Origin: Prauserella endophytica
Lineage (GTDB): Bacteria; Actinomycetota; Actinomycetes; Mycobacteriales; Pseudonocardiaceae
Length of the DNA: 64,000 nt
Assembly: GCF_005146945.1 (NCBI RefSeq)
Contig: NZ_SWMS01000016.1
Location: 102,134-166,133, forward strand
Direction: 5' to 3'
The notes beneath the pieces are model-generated. The model saw only the letters and a list, made by a program, of their open reading frames with translations. It ran no database searches and was not told the origin of the DNA. How positions within the stretch are numbered: the first letter of the stretch is position 1; each line of letters begins with the position of its first letter. Below, one piece after another: positions 31,907 to 40,312 of this stretch. Position numbers and translations under genes: made by a program.

Positions 31907-32827
31907 ATGGGAACTCTGCTGATGACCGGCGCGAGCCGGGGCCTGGGCCGGGAGGCCGCCGAGCAGCTGCTGCGAGATCACCCGGACCAGCACCTCCTGC
32001 TGACCGTGCGCGGTGCGAACGGCGACCGCCTCGCCACGGAGCTGGCTGGCAAGACCGGAAACCGCAACGTTTCCACCGTCTCCGCCGATCTGGCTTCGTT
32101 CGCCGACATCCGCAAGGCGGTCCAGGAGATCGAGCGGAGGATCGACGTCGGGGAACTGCCGCCGCTGACCGGTTTCCTCGGCAACGCCGGCCTGCAGATG
32201 GTCTCGACGACGCGGGCGACAGAGGACGGGTTCGAGGCCACGTTCGGCGTCAACGTGCTCGCGAACTACCTGTTGCTGCGGCTGCTGTTCGACCGGTTCG
32301 AGCGGGGCTCGCGGATCGTCGTGGTGGGCAGCGACGTGCACTTCGGCGACTTCAAACACAGCGGCGGGCTGATCCCGGCACCGAGGTGGACGACGGTGGC
32401 CGAGCTGGCCCGGCCCAGGCCGGGCGGGGTGCGCGAGGGCAGGCGGGCGTACGCGACGAGCAAACTCGCGGTGTTGTACCTGGTGCACGCGCTTGCGCGC
32501 CGCCTGCCGGACGGTGTCGACGGCTACACGTACAACCCCGGACTGGTGCCGGGCACGGGGCTCGTGCGCGACGCCGATCCGGTGAGCCGGTTCGCCGCGC
32601 GGACGGTGCTGCAGCTGGCACGCGCGACGCCGTTCGCGATGGGACCCGTGGCGGCGGGCAGGCTGCTGGCCAAGACCGCGATGGGACCGCGGCCAGGGGC
32701 CAGCGGGTCCTACCTCGACCGCGGCAAGGCCGTGCCGTCGTCGCCGGAGTCCTACGACGAGGCCAGGGAGGAGGACCTGTGGGCCGCGGCGGCGCAGCTG
32801 TGCGGCCTGCCCGCCGAGGTGCGGTAG
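31907..32827 (+). CDS. SDR-family oxidoreductase, extended retinol dehydrogenase/protochlorophyllide reductase type
   Basis: The 306-aa protein has MTGASRGLGREAAEQLL (Gly-rich cofactor loop at about residues 6-14), GFLGNAGLQMV (NAG motif) and RRAYATSKLAVLYLVHAL (active-site YxxxK), with a longer substrate region than the FabG type. GAGAGGGAGAC precedes the ATG. It is under its own promoter with a TetR operator and ends before the AGAAC operator of the steroid operon, so it is probably separately regulated. Confidence 0.85.
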   Translation: MGTLLMTGASRGLGREAAEQLLRDHPDQHLLLTVRGANGDRLATELAGKTGNRNVSTVSADLASFADIRKAVQEIERRIDVGELPPLTGFLGNAGLQMVSTTRATEDGFEATFGVNVLANYLLLRLLFDRFERGSRIVVVGSDVHFGDFKHSGGLIPAPRWTTVAELARPRPGGVREGRRAYATSKLAVLYLVHALARRLPDGVDGYTYNPGLVPGTGLVRDADPVSRFAARTVLQLARATPFAMGPVAAGRLLAKTAMGPRPGASGSYLDRGKAVPSSPESYDEAREEDLWAAAAQLCGLPAEVR

Positions 32828-32860
32828 CGGCCCGGGTCGCCCCGGCGCTTGTCCATTTCG

Positions 32861-32872
32861 AGAACGTGTTCT
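32861..32872. promoter_or_regulatory. operator AGAACGTGTTCT upstream of the ipd operon
   Basis: This 12-bp inverted repeat has the form AGAAC-NN-GTTCT and lies 29 nt upstream of the first steroid-operon gene. The same motif occurs between fadE30 and fadD3 (41488) and, less perfectly, inside fadD3 (41645). It fits the TNNAACNNGTTNNA form I recall for KstR-type regulators in mycobacteria. Confidence 0.65.
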
Positions 32873-32900
32873 AGTTTCGAGGGCAGGCGAACGAGCGGAG

Positions 32901-33680
32901 GTGGCCGTGGCAGTGCCGGACGTGCGGCAGGACGGTGCCGTCGTGCTGGTGACCGGTGGCGTCCGCGGGGTCGGCGCGGGGATCGCCCGGGTTTTCCGGG
33001 AGAACGGCGCGACCGTGGTCACCTGCGCCCGCAACCGGCCCGAGAACGCCGAGTCAGGGTTCATCCGCTGTGACGTGCGCGAGCCCGATCAGGTCGAGCA
33101 CATGCTGCAACAGGTTCTCGACGAGCACGGCAGGCTCGACGTGCTCGTCAACAACGCGGGCGGCGCGCCGTACGCGCCCGCGGCCGGGGCGTCGCCCCGC
33201 TTCCACGACAAGGTGATCCGGCTCAACCTGCTGGCGCCGTTGCTCGTCGCGCAGCACGCCAACGCCGTGATGCAGCGGCAGGACTCCGGCGGCTCGATCG
33301 TGATGATCAGCAGCGTCAGCGGGCGCAGGCCGTCACCGGGCACCGCCGCCTACGGCGCCGCCAAGGCCGGGCTCGACAACCTCACCGCCAGTCTCGCCGT
33401 CGAATGGGCGCCGAAGGTGCGTGTGAACGCGCTCGACGTCGGCATGGTCCGCACCGAGAGCGGCGAGCTGCACTACGGCAGCGAGGCGGCGGTCGCGGCC
33501 GTCGGCAAGACGGTGCCGCTCGGCAGGCTCGCCGAGCCCGAGGAGATCGGCAACTGCGCGCTGTTCCTCGCCTCTCCGCTGGCCTCCTACGTCAGCGGCG
33601 CCACGCTGCTCGTCCACGGCGGTGGCGAGCTGCCCGCCTTCCTCGCCGCCACCGACGTCAACCACGGGGAGCACGAATGA
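32901..33680 (+). CDS. SDR of the HIP degradation operon (Rv3549c-like)
   Basis: The 259-aa product starts at GTG 32901 after GAGCGGAGG. It shows VTGGVRGVGAGI (cofactor loop, about residues 17-28), VLVNNAGGAPYAPAA, catalytic ISSVSG and YGAAKAG (YxxxK). It is the first gene of a six-gene run ending at ipdC, and gene order matches the mycobacterial Rv3548c-Rv3553 block. It should oxidise or reduce a ring-derived CoA intermediate of 3aa-H-4a(3'-propanoate)-7ab-methylhexahydro-1,5-indanedione (HIP) degradation. The exact step is not fixed by sequence. Confidence 0.85.
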   Translation: MAVAVPDVRQDGAVVLVTGGVRGVGAGIARVFRENGATVVTCARNRPENAESGFIRCDVREPDQVEHMLQQVLDEHGRLDVLVNNAGGAPYAPAAGASPRFHDKVIRLNLLAPLLVAQHANAVMQRQDSGGSIVMISSVSGRRPSPGTAAYGAAKAGLDNLTASLAVEWAPKVRVNALDVGMVRTESGELHYGSEAAVAAVGKTVPLGRLAEPEEIGNCALFLASPLASYVSGATLLVHGGGELPAFLAATDVNHGEHE

Positions 33681-34588
33681 GCAGTGGACTGTGTCAGGGC
33701 CGGGTCGTGATCGTCACCGGAGCCGGGCGGGGCATCGGCCGCGCGCACGCGCTCGCGTTCGCGGCCGAGGGCGCGCAGGTGGTGGTCAACGACGTCGGCG
33801 TTGCGCTCGACGGCTCGGCCACCGCCGAGGGACCGGCCGCCGACGTCGTCGCCGAGATCGAGGCGCTCGGCGGCAAGGCCGTGGCCAACACCGACGACGT
33901 GGCCGACTTCGCGGGAGCGCAGCGGCTGATCAGCTCCGCGCTCGAACACTTCGGACGGCTGGACGTGCTCGTGAACAACGCCGGTGTGGTGCGCGACCGG
34001 ATGCTCGTCAACCTCGCCGAGGACGAGTGGGACGCCGTCATCCGCGTGCACCTGAAGGGGCACTTCGCGACGCTGCGGCACGCGGCGGCGCACTGGCGGG
34101 CCGAGGCGAAGGCGGGCCGGAAACCGAGCGCGCGTGTGATCAACACCAGCTCGGGCGCGGGCCTGCTCGGCAGCGTCGGGCAGGGCAACTACGTGGCCGC
34201 CAAGGCCGGGATCGCGGGGCTCACCGTGGTGGCGGCCGAGGAGCTGGCTCGCTACGGCGTGACCGTCAACGCCATCGCCCCCTCGGCCCGCACCCGCATG
34301 ACCGAGGAGGTGTTCGCCGAGATGATGGCCGCGCCGGAAGACGGCTTCGACGTGATGGCGCCCGAGAACGTCTCGCCGCTCGTGGTGTGGCTCGGCAGCG
34401 AGGAGTCCGCTGAGGTGACGGGCCGCGTGTTCGAGGTCGAGGGCGGCCAGGTGTCGCTCGCGCAGGGCTGGCGGCACGGTCCCGCCGAGGACAAGGGCGC
34501 CCGCTGGGAACCGGCCGAGCTGGGGCCGGTCGTCGCCAGGCTGCTGGAGCGGGCACCCGAACCCGAGCCGGTCTACGGGGCGCGCTGA
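33677..34588 (+). CDS. SDR of the HIP degradation operon (Rv3548c-like)
   Basis: ATG 33677 overlaps the upstream stop (ATGA). The 303-aa protein has VTGAGRGIGRAHALAFAAEG (first residues about 13-32), VLVNNAGVVRDRML, and YVAAKAG as the YxxxK site. It belongs to the larger group of SDRs acting on acyl-CoA substrates, like the dehydrogenase half of multifunctional enzyme 2. It has a C-terminal extension of about 45 residues. It is co-translated with echA20 and the ipd genes. Confidence 0.85.
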   Translation: MSSGLCQGRVVIVTGAGRGIGRAHALAFAAEGAQVVVNDVGVALDGSATAEGPAADVVAEIEALGGKAVANTDDVADFAGAQRLISSALEHFGRLDVLVNNAGVVRDRMLVNLAEDEWDAVIRVHLKGHFATLRHAAAHWRAEAKAGRKPSARVINTSSGAGLLGSVGQGNYVAAKAGIAGLTVVAAEELARYGVTVNAIAPSARTRMTEEVFAEMMAAPEDGFDVMAPENVSPLVVWLGSEESAEVTGRVFEVEGGQVSLAQGWRHGPAEDKGARWEPAELGPVVARLLERAPEPEPVYGAR

Positions 34589-35337
34589 TGGGCATCGTCA
34601 CCAGCAGGCCCGCGAGCCACATCGAGGTGGTCACCGTCGACTTCCCGCCCGTCAACGCGCTGCCCGTGCGGGGCTGGTTCGACCTCGCGGACGCGATCGA
34701 GACCGCGGGCAGGGACCCCGACGTGCACGCGGTGGTGCTGCGCGCCGAGGGCCGGGGGTTCAACGCCGGGGTGGACATCAAGGAGATCCAGCGCAGCACC
34801 GGCTACGAGGCGCTGGTGGGCGCCAACCGCGGCTGCTACGCGGCGTTCGGCGCGGTGTACGACTGCGCGGTGCCCGTGATCGCCGCGGTGCACGGCTTCT
34901 GCCTCGGCGGAGGGATCGGGCTCGTCGGCAACGCCGACGTGGTGGTGGCCTCAGACGACGCGACGTTCGGCGTGCCGGAGGTGGAGCGCGGCGCGCTCGG
35001 CGCGGCCACCCACCTCGCGCGGCTCGTGCCGCCGCACCTGTTGCGCACGCTGTACTTCACGGCCCGCACGGTCAGCGCGGGGCAGCTGCACGGCTACGGC
35101 TCGGTGTACCGGGTGGTGCCGCGCGCCGACCTCGACGAGGCCGCGCTGGACGTGGCCCGCGACATCGCGAAGAAGGACACGCGGGTGATCAGGGCCGCCA
35201 AGGAGGCGCTGAACGGCATCGACCCGCAGGACGTGCACCGCAGCTACCGCTTCGAGCAGGGTTTCACCTTCGAGCTGAACCTGCTGGGCGCCTCCGACGA
35301 GGCGCGCCAGAAGTTCCTGGACGACAAGGACACGTGA
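34588..35337 (+). CDS. echA20: crotonase-family ring-opening hydrolase EchA20
   Basis: The 249-aa crotonase-fold protein starts with a 1-nt overlap on the SDR stop. It has oxyanion-hole segments GRGFNAGVDIKEIQ (about residues 55-68) and HGFCLGGGIGLVGNADVVVA (about 99-118), and LGAATHLARL near the active site. In mycobacteria EchA20 opens the last steroid ring by hydrolysis of a beta-diketone CoA ester. Its place directly before ipdA/ipdB is conserved, which supports the assignment over a generic enoyl-CoA hydratase. Confidence 0.88.
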   Translation: MGIVTSRPASHIEVVTVDFPPVNALPVRGWFDLADAIETAGRDPDVHAVVLRAEGRGFNAGVDIKEIQRSTGYEALVGANRGCYAAFGAVYDCAVPVIAAVHGFCLGGGIGLVGNADVVVASDDATFGVPEVERGALGAATHLARLVPPHLLRTLYFTARTVSAGQLHGYGSVYRVVPRADLDEAALDVARDIAKKDTRVIRAAKEALNGIDPQDVHRSYRFEQGFTFELNLLGASDEARQKFLDDKDT

Positions 35338-36200
35338 TGGCCGACAAGACCGCCACCGCCGACGAGGTCGTCGCCGGGCTGGAAGACGGCATGACGATCG
35401 GCATCGGCGGCTGGGGCTCCCGGCGCAAGCCGATGTCGCTGGTGCGCGCGATCCTGCGCTCGCCGGTGAAGGACCTCACCGTGGTGTCCTACGGCGGGCC
35501 CGACATCGGCCTGCTGGCCTCGGCCGGCAAGCTGCGGCGGGTCGTGTTCGGCTTCGTGACCCTCGACTCCATCCCGTTCGACCCGTGGTTCGGGCGCGTG
35601 CGCGAGTCCGGGGCCGTTGAGGTGACCGAGTACGACGAGGGCATGTTCGCCGCGGCGCTGTCGGCGGCCGCGCAGCGGTTGCCGTTCCTGCCGACGCGCG
35701 CCGGACTCGGCTCCGACGTCCTGCGCGTCAACCCCGGCCTGCGGACCGTGCGTTCGCCCTACGCCGACGGCGAGGAGCTGGTCGCCGTGCCCGCGCAGGA
35801 GCTCGACGTCGCGTTCGTGCACCTCAACCGCGCCGACGCGCGCGGCAACGCGCAGTACCTCGGCCCCGACCCGTACTTCGACGACCTCTTCTGCCTCGCC
35901 GCGAAACAGCGGATCGTGTCGGTGGAGAAGGTGGTGGAAACCGGTGACCTCCTGGACGAGGGGCCCGTACAGTCACTGCTTCTCAATCGGTCCACTGTGG
36001 ACGCCGTGGTCGAGGCGCCGCGCGGAGCCCACTTCACCACTGCCGTGCCCGACTACGGCCGCGACGAGGCGTTCCAGCGGCACTACGCCGAATGCGCCAA
36101 GGACCCCGAGCGCTGGCCCGGCTTCGCCGACCGCTTCCTGTCCGGGGACGAGCGGGCGTACCAGAAAGAGGTCGCACGGTTCGCGGAGGAGGCGAAGTGA
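35337..36200 (+). CDS. ipdA: COCHEA-CoA hydrolase alpha subunit IpdA
   Basis: The 287-aa protein of the CoA-transferase I fold has GMTIGIGGWGSRRKPMSLVR (residues about 17-36), VVSYGGPDIGLLASAGKL and a QYLGPDPYFDDLFCLAAK segment. It lacks the usual catalytic Glu pattern of CoA transferases, in keeping with the IpdAB hydrolase that opens ring C of the steroid core. The start is ATG 35337 (or the adjacent GTG 35334), overlapping the echA20 stop. It works as a heterodimer with the next gene product. Confidence 0.9.
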   Translation: MADKTATADEVVAGLEDGMTIGIGGWGSRRKPMSLVRAILRSPVKDLTVVSYGGPDIGLLASAGKLRRVVFGFVTLDSIPFDPWFGRVRESGAVEVTEYDEGMFAAALSAAAQRLPFLPTRAGLGSDVLRVNPGLRTVRSPYADGEELVAVPAQELDVAFVHLNRADARGNAQYLGPDPYFDDLFCLAAKQRIVSVEKVVETGDLLDEGPVQSLLLNRSTVDAVVEAPRGAHFTTAVPDYGRDEAFQRHYAECAKDPERWPGFADRFLSGDERAYQKEVARFAEEAK

Positions 36201-36931
36201 ACGACGCGAGCAGGGCCGAGGTGGCGATCGTCGCGGTCGCGGAGCTGTTCCGCGGCGACGGTGAGCTGCTGGTGAGCCCGATGGGCCTGGTGCCCTCGAT
36301 CGGCGCGCGGCTGGCCAGGCTGACGTTCGAGCCCGACCTGCTGCTCTCCGACGGCGAGGCGTACCTGCTCGACGCGGGCGGCGCGGTGGAGGGCTGGCAG
36401 CCGTTCCGCAAGATGCTGGAGATGATCGTGCCGCACGGACGGCGGCACGTCGTGATGGGCGCCAACCAGATCGACCGGTACGGCAACCAGAACATCTCCG
36501 CGATCGGCGACCACGAGCGGCCCGTCAAGCAGCTGCTCGGAGTTCGCGGCGCGCCCGGCAACACCGTCAACCACCGCACCAGCTACTGGGTTCCCCGGCA
36601 CAGCAGGCGCGTGTTCGTCCCGTCCGTGGACGTCGTGTCCGGGGTCGGGTACGACAACGCCGCGAAGGCGGGTCCGTCGGCGCAGCGGTTCCACGACGTG
36701 CACCGCGTGGTGACCAACCTGGGCGTGTTCGACTTCGGCGGCCAGGACCACGGGATGCGCGCGGTGTCGCTGCATCTCGGCGTCGAGGCCGCCGAGGTGG
36801 TGGAGGCGACGTCGTTCGAGATCGAGCTGGACGGCGCGGGCGTGACCCGGTTGCCTTCCGCCGAGGAGCTGCGGCTGATCCGCGAGGTGCTCGACCCATC
36901 GGGGTCGCGGGACCGGGAAGTCCGATCGTGA
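36197..36931 (+). CDS. ipdB: COCHEA-CoA hydrolase beta subunit IpdB
   Basis: The 244-aa product starts at GTG 36197 inside the ipdA stop. It has the CoA-transferase-like core VSPMGLVPSIGARLARLTFE, DLLLSDGEAYLLD and GANQIDRYGNQNISAIGD (about residues 91-108). Immediate coupling to ipdA and to ipdC downstream is the same as in the Mycobacterium HIP operon. It forms the IpdAB complex that hydrolyses the carbocyclic ring of (R)-2-(2-carboxyethyl)-3-methyl-6-oxocyclohex-1-ene-1-carboxyl-CoA. Confidence 0.9.
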   Translation: MNDASRAEVAIVAVAELFRGDGELLVSPMGLVPSIGARLARLTFEPDLLLSDGEAYLLDAGGAVEGWQPFRKMLEMIVPHGRRHVVMGANQIDRYGNQNISAIGDHERPVKQLLGVRGAPGNTVNHRTSYWVPRHSRRVFVPSVDVVSGVGYDNAAKAGPSAQRFHDVHRVVTNLGVFDFGGQDHGMRAVSLHLGVEAAEVVEATSFEIELDGAGVTRLPSAEELRLIREVLDPSGSRDREVRS

Positions 36932-37992
36932 TCGAGACCGCGCTGACGCGCCTGGTGGGCGTGCGGCATCCCGTGGTGCAGACGGGGATGGGCTGGGTGG
37001 CCGGTCCCCGGCTCGTGTCGGCGACGGCCGAGGCGGGGGGACTCGGCATCCTCGCGTCGGCGACGATGACCTACGACGAGCTGGCCGCTGCGATCGCCGA
37101 GACCAAGAAGCGCACCGCGAACCCCTTCGGCGTCAACCTGCGGGCCGACGCCGACGACGCGGGCGAGCGCGTGGACCTGCTGATCGCCGAGGGTGTGCGC
37201 GTGGCGTCGTTCGCGCTGGCGCCGCGCAGGGAGCTGATCGCCAAGCTGAAGGACAACGGCGCCGTCGTGATCCCCTCCGTCGGTGCGGCGCGGCACGCGG
37301 AGAAGGTCGCCGGGTGGGGTGCCGACGCCGTGATCGTGCAGGGCGGCGAGGGCGGTGGGCACACGGGAGCGGTGGCGACGACGCTGCTGCTGCCGTCGGT
37401 GCTCGACGCCGTGGATATCCCCGTGGTGGCGGCCGGCGGGTTCTTCGACGGGCGCGGGCTCGCGGCGGCGCTGGCGTACGGGGCCGCCGGGGTGGCGATG
37501 GGCACCCGGTTCCTGCTGACGAAGGACAGCACGGTGCCCGACGACGTCAAGCGGTACTACCTCGGGCAGGGCCTCGCCGGCACCGTGGTGACGAAGCGGG
37601 TCGACGGCCTGCCGCACCGCGTCCTGCGGACCGAGCTGGTGGAGCGGCTGGAGTCGGCGGGCCGGTTGCGCGCTCTCGGGCAGGCGCTGCGCAACGCGTT
37701 GCGTTTTCGGGCGCTGACGGGGCTCTCGTTGTCGGCGATGGTCCGCGAGGGGCTGGCGATGAAGCGCGGAAACGAGCTGACGTGGAGCCAGGTGGTGATG
37801 GCTGCGAACACCCCGATGCTGCTGCGCTCGGGGCTCGTCGAAGGGCGGACCGATGCGGGTGTGCTGGCCTCCGGCCAGGTGGTGGGCCTGCTCGACGACC
37901 TGCCCACGGTGGCCGAGCTGGTCGACCGCGTGGTGGCCGACGCGGAAGCGATCCTGAGCGCCCTGCCGGCCCAGGTGACCGACGCCCCCTGA
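36928..37992 (+). CDS. ipdC: IpdC, nitronate-monooxygenase-fold FMN enzyme
   Basis: The 354-aa protein starts with a 4-nt overlap on ipdB. It has the 2-nitropropane dioxygenase TIM-barrel motifs VVQTGMGWVAGPRLVSATAE, GADAVIVQGGEGGGHTGAVA (FMN phosphate and active His, about residues 132-151) and VAAGGFFDGRGLAAALAYGA. In this operon context it matches IpdC (Rv3553), a flavin reductase acting on 5-hydroxy-HIP-CoA-type intermediates. It is the last gene of the plus-strand arm before the 21-bp repeat array. Confidence 0.88.
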   Translation: MIETALTRLVGVRHPVVQTGMGWVAGPRLVSATAEAGGLGILASATMTYDELAAAIAETKKRTANPFGVNLRADADDAGERVDLLIAEGVRVASFALAPRRELIAKLKDNGAVVIPSVGAARHAEKVAGWGADAVIVQGGEGGGHTGAVATTLLLPSVLDAVDIPVVAAGGFFDGRGLAAALAYGAAGVAMGTRFLLTKDSTVPDDVKRYYLGQGLAGTVVTKRVDGLPHRVLRTELVERLESAGRLRALGQALRNALRFRALTGLSLSAMVREGLAMKRGNELTWSQVVMAANTPMLLRSGLVEGRTDAGVLASGQVVGLLDDLPTVAELVDRVVADAEAILSALPAQVTDAP

Positions 37993-37995
37993 CAC

Positions 37996-38376
37996 CCGCG
38001 AGTCCCCCGCTCCGGCCCGCGAGTCCCCCGCTCCGGCCCGCGAGTCCCCCGTTCCGGACGCCGAGTGGCCCGTTCCGGCCCGCGAGTGGCCCGTTCCGGA
38101 CGTCGAGTGGCCCGTTCCGGACGTCGAGTGGCCCGCTCCGGCCCGCGAGTCGCCCGTTCCGGCGCGTGAGTGGCCCGCTCCGGACGCCGAGTCGTGCGTG
38201 CCCGTGTCCGTGTCGCCGCCGCGGAGCCGCCGAGTGCGATACCTCGCGTCGTCCGGAGCGGGCAACTCGCGTGCCCGAGTGCAGAACTCGCGTGCCCGAG
38301 TGCAGAACTCGCGGGCGGGAGCGGGGGACTCGCGCGCCAGAGCGGGGGACTCGCGGACGGGAGCGGGGGACTCGCG
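37996..38376. repeat. bipartite 21-bp-periodic repeat array between convergent operons
   Basis: The tetramer GAGT recurs exactly every 21 bp at 38000, 38021, 38042, 38063, 38084, 38105, 38126, 38147, 38168 and 38189, in units like GCGAGTGGCCCGTTCCGGAC. After a spacer, the inverted form ACTC recurs at 38265, 38286, 38307, 38328, 38349 and 38370, again every 21 bp. The array fills the 388 nt between the ipdC and fadA6 stop codons. Units differ by few substitutions. There are no unique spacers, so it is not a CRISPR array. A two-unit relic of the same type lies at 55891-55925. Confidence 0.85.
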
Positions 38377-38380
38377 AGCG

Positions 38381-39532
38381 TCAGAGGCGTTCGATGATGG
38401 TTACGTTCGCGGTGCCGCCGCCCTCGCACATGGTCTGCAGGCCGTAACGGCCACCGGTGCGCTCCAGCTCGTTCAGCAGGGTCGCCAGCAGCTTCGTACC
38501 GGTCGCCCCGATGGGATGACCGAGAGCGATCGCGCCGCCGTTGACGTTGACGCGGTCCGGATCGGCTCCGGTCTCGTCGAGCCAGGCCAGCACCACGCTC
38601 GCGAACGCCTCGTTGACCTCGAAGAGGTCGATGTCGTCGATGGTCAGCCCCGTTTTGCGCAGCGCGTGGGCGGTCGCGGGAATGGGACCGGTCAGCATCC
38701 ACACCGGATCGGCGGCGCGCACCGAGATGTGGTGGATCCGCGCCCTGGGCTTCAGTCCGTGCTCGTTCACGAACGGCTCCGACGCCAGCAGCACCGCGCT
38801 CGCCGCGTCGGAGATCTGGCTCGCCACGGCCGCCGTGAGCCGCGAGCCCTCGCTCAACGGCTTCAGCCCGGCCATCTTCTCCGGCGTCGTGTCGGGACGA
38901 GGGCCCTCGTCGACGGCGAACCCCGCGAAGGCCACGATCTCGCGCTCGAACCGGCCCTCCTCGACGGCCGTGAGCGCCCGCTGGTGACTGCGGTAGGCGT
39001 ACGCCTCCATGTCCTCGCGCGTGATGTCCCAGTGTTCGGCGATCATGTCCGCGCTGCGGAACTGCGACACCTCCGCGCTGCCGTAACGCTCCTGCCAGCC
39101 CTTCGACCCGGAGAACGGGTCGTCGAACCCGTACTCGCGCCCGGCCAGCATCGCCGCGCTGATCGGGATCCGGCTCATGTTCTGCACCCCGCCCGCGACC
39201 ACGGCGTCCGCGGTTCCCGACAGCACCGCTTGCGCCGCGAAGTGCACCGCCTGTTGCGACGACCCGCACTGCCGGTCCACGGTCACGCCGGGCACGTGGT
39301 CGGGCAGCCCCGCCGCGAGCCACGCCGTGCGCGCGATGTTGCCCGCCTGCGGACCGAGCGTGTCGGTGCAGCCGAGGATCACGTCGTCCACGAGCGTGGG
39401 ATCGACGCCGCTGCGCTCGACGACCGCGCCGATCACGTGGGCGGCGAGATCCGCCGAGTGCACTGTGGACAGCGCGCCGCCCCGCTTGCCGACGGGTGTG
39501 CGCAGCGCGTCGATGAGGTAGGCCTCGGCCAC
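38381..39532 (-). CDS. fadA6: thiolase FadA6
   Basis: The 383-aa thiolase has the nucleophilic cysteine in VDRQCGSSQQAVHFAAQAVL (Cys at about residue 88), NVNGGAIALGHPIGATGTKL (His at about 337) and CEGGGTANVTI with the second Cys. It cleaves a ring-opened 3-oxo-acyl-CoA in HIP catabolism. It lies at the end of the minus-strand arm fadE30-ipdF-fadA6, with 9 nt separating it from ipdF. Gene order resembles Rv3556c-Rv3560c of mycobacteria without kstR2. Confidence 0.92.
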   Translation of the reverse strand: MAEAYLIDALRTPVGKRGGALSTVHSADLAAHVIGAVVERSGVDPTLVDDVILGCTDTLGPQAGNIARTAWLAAGLPDHVPGVTVDRQCGSSQQAVHFAAQAVLSGTADAVVAGGVQNMSRIPISAAMLAGREYGFDDPFSGSKGWQERYGSAEVSQFRSADMIAEHWDITREDMEAYAYRSHQRALTAVEEGRFEREIVAFAGFAVDEGPRPDTTPEKMAGLKPLSEGSRLTAAVASQISDAASAVLLASEPFVNEHGLKPRARIHHISVRAADPVWMLTGPIPATAHALRKTGLTIDDIDLFEVNEAFASVVLAWLDETGADPDRVNVNGGAIALGHPIGATGTKLLATLLNELERTGGRYGLQTMCEGGGTANVTIIERL

Positions 39533-39541
39533 GAAGAACTC

Positions 39542-40312
39542 CTAGGGGTGCTGGCTGGACACGGAGACGGTCTCGCCGGTGAGGTAGCTGGCGTAGTCGC
39601 TGGCGAGGAAGACCATGACGTTGGCGACCTCCCACGGCTGAGCGGCGCGCCCGAAAGCCTCACGCCGCTCGAGCTGCTCGAGCAGCTCGTCGCTGGTGAC
39701 CTTGGCGAGGAACGGATGCATCGCGAGGCTCGGGGCGACGGCGTTGACGCGGATCCCGTGCTCTGCGGCGTCGATCGCGGCACATCGCGTGAGCGCCATG
39801 ACGCCCGCCTTGGCCGCCGCGTAGTGCGCCTGACCCGCCTGTGCGCGCCAGCCCACCACCGACGCGTTGTTGACGATCACGCCACCGCCGCCCTGCTGGA
39901 CGAACCGGCGCAGTGCCGCTCTGGTGCAGCGGAACGTGCCGCCCAGCGTCACGTCCAGCACCCGAGACCACTCCTCGTCGGTCATGTCCAGAATGGACTT
40001 CGTGCCGCCGAGCCCGGCGTTGTTCACCAGCACGTCGATCCGTCCGAACTGGTCGCAAGAACCGTCCACGAGGGACTGGACCTGCGCTTCGTCGGTGACG
40101 TCGCAGGGGATCGCGTGCACCTTGCCGAGCTCGGCCAGCTCGGCGGCCGTGGCGGCGAGCCGCCGTTCGTGCCAGTCGCTCACGACCACGGACGCGCCCT
40201 CCTCGAGCGCGCGCCGCGCGACGGCGGAGCCGATGCCGGTGCCCGCGGCGGCCGTGACCACCACGACCTTGCCCGCCAGCAGATCCCGGCCCGGTGGGTA
40301 CTCGGGTATCAC
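39542..40312 (-). CDS. ipdF: SDR IpdF-like (Rv3559c-like)
   Basis: The 256-aa protein starts at GTG 40312, overlapping the fadE30 stop (GTGA). The cofactor loop is the divergent VVVTAAAGTGIGSAVARRAL. VLVNNAGLGG and HYAAAKAGVMALTR (YxxxK) are present. Context between fadE30 and fadA6 and the unusual AAAGTGIG loop match IpdF, which oxidises the 5-hydroxyl of the HIP-CoA side-chain product. No membrane segments are seen. Confidence 0.85.
   Translation of the reverse strand: MIPEYPPGRDLLAGKVVVVTAAAGTGIGSAVARRALEEGASVVVSDWHERRLAATAAELAELGKVHAIPCDVTDEAQVQSLVDGSCDQFGRIDVLVNNAGLGGTKSILDMTDEEWSRVLDVTLGGTFRCTRAALRRFVQQGGGGVIVNNASVVGWRAQAGQAHYAAAKAGVMALTRCAAIDAAEHGIRVNAVAPSLAMHPFLAKVTSDELLEQLERREAFGRAAQPWEVANVMVFLASDYASYLTGETVSVSSQHP

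Noticed and set aside
37996..38376. CRISPR array
   Set aside because: Units are contiguous 21-bp repeats that differ slightly and have no unique spacers, part of the array is inverted, and no cas genes are present.
37314..38447. Long frames on both strands through the 21-bp array (7-residue protein repeats)
   Set aside because: 21 bp is a multiple of three, so frames stay open by arithmetic. The predicted repeats are simple Pro/Ser/Arg strings that extend antisense or off-frame from ipdC.
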